Source: Limnoperna fortunei
Taxonomy: Eukaryota; Mollusca; Bivalvia; Mytilida; Modiolidae
DNA: 64,000 nucleotides
Direction of reading: 5' to 3'
Assembly: GCA_944474755.1 (NCBI GenBank)
Contig: OX104119.1
Location: 372,001 to 436,000, forward strand
The notes beneath the pieces were generated by a model that was given only the letters and a program-made list of their open reading frames with translations, did no database searches and had not been told where the DNA came from. Made by a program: the position numbers and the translations under genes. How positions within the stretch are numbered: the stretch's first letter is position 1; every line of letters starts with the position of its first letter. Of the stretch, positions 42,701-54,700 are shown one piece after another.

Positions 42701-45700
42701 CAATTATTAAATCTAAAATAAATAATTTATAATGTATTATTGACTTAATATGATTTTGGCTATTAGCGGTTTATAAAAAATCAAGAGAGATTAGAAAATA
42801 TCTTTATGTTTATGCTAGTTACAAATTACAATTTTCGTTTCATAATTCCCGCCCACAATGCGCGGTAAACCTGAAGTGATAGAGGGGTTTCGCCAAAACT
42901 GTGTTTTATTAGCATTTTCTTCTGTTTATTTACTAAAGATTTACTTAGGGAGAATCAAATCAAATCAATTTATAAATATTTATTTATTTGGCAACAGGAA
43001 CAGTAGTTATTATTTACTTTTGAACGTTTTTGTAAATTGAAAAGTGGTACTTGACATTGCTGGGTTCCTAACTTTCAGGTTGTCAATTTCAATCAAAATT
43101 TTTTAACTTAGAGGTCAATGTCATGATAAACAAAATCATACAAATGTAAGGGAAACACCCATTTAAGCTCTTTATAATTCTTATTATTTCTAAAACGGAA
43201 TATTATTACGATTTGAAGCAAAAGAAGTGAAGCAACAGAAAAAATTGTCACACAAATTTTTCGGCATTTGTTTATACGAAAAACATCAATTTCTCCACGA
43301 AAAATCCATATAATGAAAAAAAACATTCACCGGCTAATGCCAGACAATACAGTTTTCTTGAAACACATTAAATGAGTTCAAAAGATTGGTCTGGTCGTAA
43401 GTGAGAAGTGATACAATTGGGGTATTGCAGAAGGCGTCAAAAGGCGTCATTATGGAGTAAAGGGGTAGGTGTCAAAAGGCGTCATTATGGAGGAAAGGTT
43501 TAAAGCACATTCTTACAGAAAGTATAATAATTCATTATTATTTGGTGACATTATGTATTTATGATCAGCTTAAAGAATGCTTATTTTGTAAAAGACAATC
43601 CAATAAAAGTTAAGGGTAAATGTCATCACTTTTACAACAGTTTAAGAGAAAAGCCTTTAATAACACCTTTTTCATACGATTCTTTTAAAGTCCTGCAGTT
43701 ATCAACACATACTGCTAGTGATTGATTTCTGTTGAGTACAATTTGAAAATACTTACTACCAGTTTTTCAAAAGTTGCTCTACCGAGTCTACTGTTTCTCC
43801 TAAAGGATCATAATATAGTATCTGCCTCTGCATTGGCTTGATAACCTACAAAAAGTTGTCTTGTTTATTACAAATTCCAAGCCAATCTTGAATGAAGAAA
43901 GCATTAAAGTTAATGTTACAATTTATTACAAATAAATAAAAAAAACATACATAGATCTGAACTTTATCTTGATGCCTTGATCTTTCAAAGTAAAAAAAAA
44001 ATTACTGGACAAAGATGGATCCTTAGCATTACTCCATAATATTGGGCTCAATATTCTAAAAACTGTTTTCAGAGACAGGAGAGTTAATCTGTAACAAAGT
44101 CCAAGGGACACTTGATCTGATTTCATAATAGATATTGTTCTTTAAAACAGACAGTGCAGACTTACTTTCCCATCAAAATTCTCTACTGCACAAATGTCAT
44201 TTGTTTACATGTAAAAGCTATTTGTTGTTTTTGATTTAGTATTTTGATAGAAACTGTTGTCTTTTCAACTAGATAATTTTAGGAGTAATTGTTTACCACA
44301 CTGACCAATTGCTAAAAGTGTTCTGTATAAAGTGAGGCATGAAATTATCAAAACTAAACCAGTACTTAAACATCAACATTACTAAATATAATTCACTTGC
44401 ATAAGTAACTGTCACTTGCAGTACACACACATACACAAACACTATGTTTTAATACATACTATAAATGTCCAATGAATTCCTCCTTCATTAATAGCTCCAA
44501 CCAAATGATCATAGTCACATAGATTTATCTGTATCAAATATAATAAATATAATTCTAATATGATTTGCATTTTAGAAATATGTTTATTTGATTGGTAATC
44601 AACCCCTAGGGTAAGATTTAATTGGAATAGCTCTGATATAATACTGACCCTGCAATAGTTACATTTGATGTACAATAAAGTATAAGTTTTTTCTTTATAG
44701 GGCAGTGCCGAATAAAGTCTCCTGGTAGACTTGTCCTTACATCTGACGATATTTAGTAGTCTGTTCTGGTTTGTGACATGTTGTGTAATACATTATTTGT
44801 CGGTGACGTCAAGGTAAAACAACAATGCACGCCCAAAATTTATTGTCCTAAATCGGTTAGAATAAAATGTCATTTATGGTTGCATATACAAACAATATTC
44901 GTACATTGTCAGAAATTATATTATTTATTTGTACTCACCGCAAAACAGGCCTGAAAGCTGTTTCTAGGCTTGTCTAAATAAATATTATATTTTCTGTTTA
45001 TAAATAAAAATTATATTTTCTGACAATGTACAAATTTCGTATAATTATTTTATCAAAACTGACTAACCCATTGGTATTTGATACCAAAAAAATATTTTTG
45101 AAGAAAATTTAAGAATAAAAAGATATATATCATGATAATATTAAATTGCGATTGATGATGTCAGATTAATTTCATATATCATTATTTGGTGAGGAGATTC
45201 TATACATCAAGGAAAATGAGAATGTACAAATAAAAAAACATGTATTCATTCACACTGGCATTTAGGACCCACACTCATAAGTAACATATATGAAATCACC
45301 CTATAGCCTTTCAATTATTTTATTTTTTATGTTGCCATTTATGAAATACCTGTTGTAAATGTCCATGAACCACTGGAGTGTTGTTGAAAATACCTGTCAT
45401 ATATACACTATTTACATGAAAGGATCTCCTTAACTTGGATTTCAGAAGATGTAAATATGCATCTATTATCTGAAATTTTAATTTCAAAACAATACATCAT
45501 AAAATATACATCAAAATTTCTGAAATATGATTAGCCATTTCTGTATGAGTGTTCATATTTCATTTACTGATTCAATAGTTGTATTTAATCAAACTGTGTT
45601 CACTCAGTTCTGGTGTAACTATCAGTGATCAGTTAGTAAGAAAGGAATGAGTGTTCAAAACCAACTTATGGACAAGACCAACTTGAGTAAAGTGTTCTTA

Positions 45701-48700
45701 ACTATCTTTTGGCAGTTTTTGTCAGGATTTTAAACAGATTTTTCTGGTGCCTAAACTGTCCAATATTTAAAAAAAAAATAAATAAGAGGAGTAAAAACAC
45801 AAGTGCAATACATTGCTGGAAAGTTGCTGAATTGGTGTTAAGTAATTTTTTAGTTACTTATATTGTTGTTTTTTAACTTTTTTTTAACTGCACAAGAAAA
45901 TATGTCCCACTTATTGGTAAATACCCCTTTTTAAAATTCATTCAAGCCTGAAATATTTTGCACAGCCCTACAGAATTTTGCCAGTGAAGAGATTTTGATC
46001 ATGTTGTATCTGGGAACCAAGTTTCATGTTAATTCATCTTCATAAAAAAAGCTTCAGTGCAAAAGTGAACTGGGGGTGGAAGAGAGATAGATGGACAGAC
46101 ACATGAACAAACAGGCCAAAAATCTCTATGTCCACCAACTTTTGTTTTCATGTATAACAACATTTTGTTCAATAACCTTATGTTTGGTAAATAAAGCAAA
46201 ATAAGTTTCAACCAAGATAACAAATGTTACCTCATCTGACAGAAGTGTCCTCAAATTACAAATAGACTGGGTAGTTATTGTAAATGGACCAACTCTTCCT
46301 AAAGTCTGGTTCGTCTGATATTTCTTTGACTCCCATATTTCTGAAATGACTAAAAAAACAAAAGAAATCATATTGTTTTCAGTATAAGTCACCTAACTTT
46401 TTGATTTTTTGTTAATCTGCTATCAGTAAACACGTGGGTATTACCCGATGTTAAAAAAACGATGAATAAAAGCTTGCTAGATGAATACAAACATCTATAT
46501 CTGCCTGTCTCTTGATCACATGGTCTGTCAACACTGGGATTGCCGGTTCGAGTCTCACTGCAGACAGGGTGTACTTGACTCAAATCTTAATTGACAAGGA
46601 TTGCAGTTTTCATACCAAAGGTCAGGGGTTTTCTCCCGGTACTCTAGCTTCCTCCCCCATAAAAACTGGATACCATTATATAGCTGAAAATTGCTGAAAG
46701 TGGTAGCAAACATCATTCAAACAAACAAACAAACAAACAAACATCAATTTGCTGATGGACAAATAGGAAACAATCTGATAGACTGGAAATGATTCGACTG
46801 ATCTGAATGATTGGTAACTGTTTGGTGACTACTCATTGATGGCTAAAAGTGTTTTTTTTCTAAGTACTGTACCATAATAAGATAAGAAGGCTGTAGTAAT
46901 AATCCCACAAAATCAGTCAGAATTAGTTGGCATTTATTATCCAACAGTGCATTTTTGTAGTGCTAGCCACTTTTGTATTTGACAAAAGCATTTGAAAATT
47001 TATGATTGATTACAAAGTCAATTTTGTCACTTAAATCCCAACAAGTATAAAAATTTTATGGATAAAATTAATTCTGTGAAAGTATAAACAACATATATGT
47101 TCCAATTAAGTGGTGCTCCTGGTAAATAACAATACATCAAAAAAAGTGTTGTATAGATCATACAGACTTCCACTTTTGATTAAAAGGTAATACAAACAAG
47201 TGTGGACACAGAAAAACGTCTCGCCTGCATTCTGCATCAGTAACAAAAATAAATTTTGTCATAAGCATTATGTAAATAGCATTAGTAATCAGCAGTGGCC
47301 TGTATACCAAATATTGTCACCATACCATGCATAGTTACAGAGGAACTGTCCTAATACAAAAACTTTAACGTAGTAGTCACTGGACTGTTAAAATTGAGGT
47401 CAAGGTCAGGTGACACCTACCAGAGAGTAATGTACTATTCATCAGCAACCTATATACCAAATATTGTCATCCTGCCATGCATGGTTACAGAGAAACAGCC
47501 GTTACCCAAAAACTTTAACGTAGTCGCTGGATCGTGAAATTGAGGTCAAGGTCACGTGGCACCTACCAGTCATGTACTATTCATCAGCAACCTATGTACC
47601 AAATATTGTTATCCTGCCATGCGTGGTTACAGAGGAACTGTCGTAACCCAACAACTTTTACGTAGTCACTGGACCGTGAAATTGAGGTCTAGGTCAGGTG
47701 ACAGGTGACTGACTGACTTGCAAGTACTCATCAGAAGCTACCTATCCACCAAATTTGATGAACCTAGGGCTTGGGCTTACAAATATATCAAACAAGATGT
47801 CCAAGTGTTTAAGCTGCCGCCAGATTCCCATACATATGTCTCGCCTCCAGGGACTTTCGTCGCAGGCAAGACAATAAAAATGGCAAAGGTTTTGTCTCAT
47901 TCTACTCATTTTTCGTTTGTTCATGTTTTTAAAAGGGATTACAAATGAAAATTTATAACTTATTGATGAACAAACATATTCCAGTTAGTTTAAAAATTTA
48001 ATTTCTTTCAAAATGTATAAATGTATATTATTTTAATCACTGTCTGAGAAAAATATAAGCTGCAATTGAATAAACTTGTTTATACTGTACAATTATATTT
48101 CACCAGTACAATTGATGCTTCAGAGCTGATGCTTATTCAGCACGACTGCAAAAATGTCTACAGCCATCAAACCCTGGAAAAATCCATGCATCAAAAATCT
48201 AATATGTGCCTAAAATTAAATTGTTCTTCCATACAAATGTGTTTAATTGGTAGTATCTTGTTAGTTGTTAAAATTCAGTTGACATGTGTCAAAGGAATAG
48301 GGCCTCAGTGACTGAGTTAAAGTAGTTCCAGTCTCCCTGCAGACAGTGTGTACTCGACTATAATCTAAATTGACAAGGACTGCTAGATTTCCTATCAAAG
48401 GTCAGTGGTTTTCTCAGGGAACATCCCAATAAAAACTGGGTGCCATGATATTGCAAAAAATTGCTGAAAGTCGAGCAATTCCAACAAACAAACAAGCGAA
48501 GGGAATAGACAAATTAAGGTTGTCTTAATTCAGGTTAGTTAATGTACCCTTTTTGTATTGGCAAAATTCGGTTTTGTCCTGCAACATTGATGCGGTCTCT
48601 ATGTGTGGTTGTGGTGGTTGGTCTGTACAAGATTGATGCAATGCCTCTTGTGTCTCTTGTGATGAAACCACAGCTGAAAATGGTAATAAAGAATAAAGAA

Positions 48701-51700
48701 ATCACTAAGGCTGAATACTATGTACTACTGCCCCCCCCCCCCCCAACCCCATCAAAACTGACCCTCACTTTTTCTTAACCATAAACACTCATTTAAACTA
48801 ATCCATATTGCATTATGTTGAATAAATATATGTGCATTTCCCTTACTTTGATCATTATTGAGTAATCAAAATGCCTTCCTGGGGGAGGTAAGTACGGGGA
48901 CATAGTATTTTTTAGAACAAACCTTAGCTTGCTAACTCTAAATATCTTTGACCTAAATTGCACAATTATTAATTGGATCAATCTGAAAGATTATTATTTA
49001 GTTATTGACTTTGATATGCAATCACTGTTAGGATCTCAAAACCAGAGCAAATGTAACATTCACCCAGCCATTAAGCAAGATGAATATACATTTTGAGGGC
49101 TGGGTTGAGAAATAGTGATTGACACCACATATTTAAGTAATTTTTTTATTATATAAATTAAGCCAAAAAATTTTGCTAGTTTGATGATTTCAAGAATTTG
49201 GCCACGTTTCTGTTAACATTAAACAAGAGGTGCTGTTACTGATGCAAAAATGAATCAGATACATTAATTGAATGATTAATTGAGACAGCTTTTCTGATTC
49301 GCTACTAAAGTATAAAGAAATAATTCATTGGGGCATGAAATATACTGATTTTACCAATGGGTGTCTCTTTATGTCCAATATTTTACCTCAAGCGTTAGCA
49401 AGGAGTAAATGTGGCATAAAGGGCAAACCCATGGTAAAATCACTATATATACTTTCCCCCAATGAGTTTATTTCGATTTTAATAGGGCATGTAATATATT
49501 AATTTTTTTCAACAACCAAACCTTTGAGTTGCAGGACTTGTCTGCAATTAGGACCCAAATATAATTGTGACGTCATTAAAATATCTGAAAAATCTTACTA
49601 TGACCTCATAAAGAGTGTTGATACTTTATATAACATCGATTAGGAATATGTACTCGTTTTACACTTGAGTATATAATTTTTAAGAATGACAATTAGAATT
49701 GTACTTTTTTATACCAATAAAAAAAGTAAAATTCTATTCATGAAATAATATACAATCACATATTCAGATATGGTCAATTTTATCAACCAAAAAAATGTTT
49801 AAATGTATAATAAAGTAAGAGGTCCAATATACTTTTATCGGTCCATAAGACCAGTCAATGACCAATATTTAGAGCTACACATTTTTATTTTTTTCTAATT
49901 TATTTTAATATTAAACCTGAAAATACCATAAAACTCAGCTATTGTACAATTGTTTCAAACTCAATGTTAATTGTTACCTTTAAAATGAGTACAGCAATTT
50001 TGGGTTTATGTTTTAGGAACAAATAGACTGCATTGCAACACAGTTGTAAAAGCATAATATTAAACAAATATAAGCAATCTCCCTAAAAAGTTATTATGTA
50101 TTATAAATATCTCAATTAAAAAACAGTACAAGGTTATGTTTACATTTTATCTTTGATCAGAATGAAAGGACTACAAATCTTTTAAAACTTTCATCTCTTA
50201 TGTTTTTTAGAGTAAAATTTCTAAGTCTTCCAGTGTATCATTTGTATACAAAGACTGTATTTTAAATTGTAAAAATATTAACAAGATAGAGACAAACTGT
50301 AAAAATATTAAATTTTACTATTTACTTAAAATATGGGCCATAGCATGGTATATTAATATTAAGGACTTTGCACTAAAAATACATCAGTTTTTTATTTACC
50401 ATCTTTGCAAAATTCTGTTCTGTCATGCAAAACTGATGAAAGCATGTATGCTGCCTCTGTGCATGGAGGTTGGTCTGTACAAGATTGATGCAATGCTTCT
50501 GTGTGTGGCAGTTGGTCTGAACAAGACTTAAGGAATGCCTCTGTGCATGGAGGTAGGTCTATACAAGACTGATGTAATGGTTCTGTGTGCGTTGGTTGGT
50601 CTGAACAAGACTGAAGGAATGCCTCTGTGCATGGAGGTTGGTCTGTACAAGACTGATGGGAGGCCTGTGTGTGTTTAGGTTGGACTATACAAGACTGATG
50701 TAACAGTTCTGTGTGGGGTGGTTGGTCTGTACAAGACTGATGGGAGGCCTCTGTGTGTTGAGGTTGGTTTATACAAGACTGATGTAACGGTTCTGTGTGC
50801 GGTGGTTGGTCTGTACAAGACTGATGGAATGCCTCTGTGTGTGGAGGTTGGTCTGTACAAGACTGAAGGAATGCCTCTGTGCATGGAGGTTGGTCTGTAC
50901 AAGACTGATGGGAGGTCTCTATGTGTTTAGGTTGGTCTATACAAGACTGATGTAACGGTTCTGTATGCGGTGGTTGGTCTGTACAAGACTGATGGAAGGC
51001 CTCTTTGTGTTGAGGTTGGTTTATATAAGACTGATGTAATGGTTCTGTTTGTGGCAGTTGGTCTGTACAAGACTGATTGGAGGCCTCTGTGTGTTGAGAT
51101 TGATCTATACCAAACTGATGAAATGGTTCTTTGTGTGGTGGTTGGTCTGTACAAGACTGATGGGATGCCTCTGTGTGTTGAGGTTGATCTGTACAAGTCT
51201 GATAGAATGCCTCTGTGTGTGGAGGTTGGTCTATACAAGACTGATGTAATGGTTCTGTGTGTGGTGGTTGGTCTGTACAAGACTGATGGGAGGCTTCTGT
51301 GTGTTGAGGTTGATCTGTACAAGACTGATAGAATGCCTCTGTGTGTGGAGGTTGGTTTATACAAGACTGATGTAATGGTTCTTTGTGTGGTGGTTGGTCT
51401 GTACAAGACTGATGGAATGCCTCTGTGTGTGGAGGTTGGTCTATACAAGACTGATGTAATGGTTCTGTGTGTGGTGGTTGGTCTGTAGAAGACTGATGGG
51501 AGGCCTCTGTGTGTTGAGGTTGGTTTATACAAGACTGATGTAATGCCTCTTGTGATGAAACCACATGTGAGCATGGTACTGATGAATTCACTATAAAAGA
51601 ATTAATATCCATAACATTATTTAATATTGAAAATTTATAGATTATGTGAAAATACATTATACATATTTTTAGCATTTAATGACTGATTGATGAAAAAATT

Positions 51701-54700
51701 ATATAGATCCATGATCAAATAAGTGGTTCAATTTACCATTATCTGGAGCATATATCCAATTACTGACCTATAAAATGGCAGTATATTCTGACTGGCATTT
51801 CAGTCCTAAATTTATTTTCCAACTTGTTAAAGCAGCACGAACAAAACACAAAAGAAGAAAGAGTTGCATTAAATTATTCTCTTGTCTTGACAATCCCAAG
51901 GACAAAGGGTGATGAAGAGTGTTAAAAAAATCTGGTGTTGAGAAACCAAGTCTTGTGATTTCCAGAAATAGTTCATGGGAGGACCTGAATCGATATTGGC
52001 TTATATATTTTAATAATTTCCAGTTTCTTGGATCAATTTAATTGTTTATATTTATTGTATGGGATAAATAGGATAAAGCAATATGCAAAATAACAGGCTT
52101 CTGCATTCTATTTCAATTTTTGTTATGGACAGATGGAAAGACAAATAACAGAGGTAAAACAGTATACACCCTCTTCTTTGAAGCGGGGGTGTAATTACTA
52201 CAAAAGTCTTACCTATCTCTGTACTGGGTGTAGCTGATGTACCTGAATCAAGAACTTTAAAAGTGCCAATTCCTAAAATTAAATAATTGCGGGAAATTAA
52301 AGTATCATAATAACTCATAAAATTGACTTTGCAGACTTGACAAAAAGGTTATTTTTGAATTAAGGTTATTGGCACTAATTTTCTTTATGGACCAGCATCA
52401 ATTTTCAAATTACCAGTTCCTAAATCAAATCACAGAAATACCAACTGATTAAAATAGGCTAAGCTGAATTATTGGATGTTTTCTTAATGTCAAGAGAGTA
52501 GTATTTCAGCTATATTCAGGATCTGCATTCTGACCAAACAAGAATTTTCTGTAAAGCCCTCAGTTCAACTCTAGTAAAATTCAGACATTCAATTCTTACA
52601 CATAACTATTCATGCACTTCCCCCTGCCATATACTTTAGATAAGTCAGGGGACAGCTACATAGAATTTTGCCTTGAAATTGTTGGTCTGTACACATTATT
52701 GTTCAGCAAAGATGAAATAGGAGGAGATGATAAAAAAGATTAACAGATGATAGAAGTTTTGATGGAAATAGCTCAATGGTTGAGCCAGACGAGTCACAAA
52801 GTATTTGCCTAATTGATCTACATGTATGGAGAATACATACTAACACAAGATGAATACAGCTTTTATTCAAGATCAAATGAATACATTTTACCTAAATTAT
52901 TCATTAAAATTTTTACTGATAAATTTGATACCTTTCAACTGCTTCATGCAGAATCTCCTTAGTTTAACACTGCATGGTTTAGTCATCTGAAAAGAAATTA
53001 AACGTGATCAATTTTCATTTTTCATTCGTCCATGGGACATTAAAAAAAAAACAGACAGGAAAAAGTTTTAATGTACTGTGAAATACTTTTTATTCTCACA
53101 GAAGCCTCAGACCAAGAAATTACAAAGCCAACGAAGAATAAAACTTCATTAACAGATTTGAACAACGAATTGAAAATGTCAGAAATTGGTCATTTATTTG
53201 TAAATGCAATAAATGTATGTTTTTTGTGAGCCATACTAAAATTTAAGCTCAATATCCATCTTAAATGATTATGTAAGTAAATTTCATGTTCCAATTGTGT
53301 TTTATTAAATGTAAGTATCATTTATTTGTAAAGAATACAAAGAAACATCGACTTCTTGTCAAGGAGAGGCCATAAACATGTATAAGTTCATTTTCGATGT
53401 TAAAAAGTAACAAATTATTATAGGAATTATGAGTTTGGTTGCGCCTTTGAACACACATTAAAATAATAAAAACTAGCATAAAAAAAAATGTGAGCAATGC
53501 TCACCATTGATTTTTTTTTAAAATGCACGTGTTCTTACTTACGAACTTGAAACTTAATCTAGTGTAGGAAGAGTTGCGGATAAAACATGGGAACCCCCAT
53601 CCCTCCCCCACCTCGAAGAATAGCAATGTCCATTTTTTTCTGTGGGAAAATCCAAATATCATTCCGATCAAAATGTTAAATATCAGGTGCACAATGGCGC
53701 TATGTGACAAAGATTCTGTTTAAGTTTCATCAAATTCCATTCAGTGGTGTAGGAGGAGTTGAACATAAGAGATGGGTATACCCTTATGTCAATGGCAATA
53801 AGAGTACTTCAACAGTATTTGAATATTTTCATGACACTGATCAAACAACAATAGACGAAAGTCAGAGGAGTATTCCTGATAAACAATACGAAAAAATACT
53901 AAAACACATAAAACAAAAACAGAAAGTGAGTAACCTGAAACCCAACAAGTACTTCTGTGAGATAATGCTCCCTGATGAAATCAGCGCTCTATAACTTTTT
54001 ACAAACAAATATATAGATGCAAATAATATACACCCTATTGAATATGGGGTGCTGGGTTATAAGTCAAAAAATGTAGCAGGGTCCTATTAAGCTTCCGACA
54101 ACATTTCAGTATTGTATAATTTGACTACGTTAAATGTCGATACATAAAATGAAAGAAGCAAAAGGTGGACACAACATACATATGTATTAATTTCAATACC
54201 TTAAGCCTTTGATCTGCTGGCAAAGGCCTTGAATCTTTCATTTGGGCAGTTAGCCTCTGTAGATTCTTTTCAAACTTTTCACTCTTTATCACTGTACTCT
54301 TTCTGAAGAATGTATCACTGAAATAAATAATAAAGCTTGTACAAAGCATAATTAAGCTGTGGCTATGGACTACTAGTAAAAAAATTATATTTTACTGTGG
54401 TCATGGTGACCCTACTTGTATATAATTCAACTCAAAGATGTCCTTGATGAAAAATGTTCTATTATGACAAGCCTAACTAAGAAGAAATTGAATCTATCTG
54501 AGCTCATACAATATTGCATTCAGGTGAAGGAGAGAAATTTTTTAAGACAAGTGTTCACACAGAAAAATGAGCTTTATCGTAGCTACTGTACCATGAAATT
54601 GACATCACTGTCAGGCGAGACCCAATAGACTATGATGTACTATTCATCAGCAGTATATATACCAAATTTTGTCATCCTACAATGCATGGTTACAAAATAC

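Larger units (their letters stand above)
51595..54195. other. Introns around exons 7-8
   Basis: Apart from exons 7 and 8, the region holds an element end at about 52130-52195 (GAAGCGGGGGTGTAATTAC) and otherwise AT-rich DNA. A 97-codon plus-strand ORF at 53704-53994 begins inside a dispersed-repeat motif (GGTGTAGGAGGAGTTG) and is not called as a gene. Confidence 0.35.

Noticed and set aside
50718..51488. Plus-strand ORFs across the 42-bp repeat array
   Set aside because: These are shadows of the minus-strand repeat exon, open only because the unit is a multiple of three and lacks stops.
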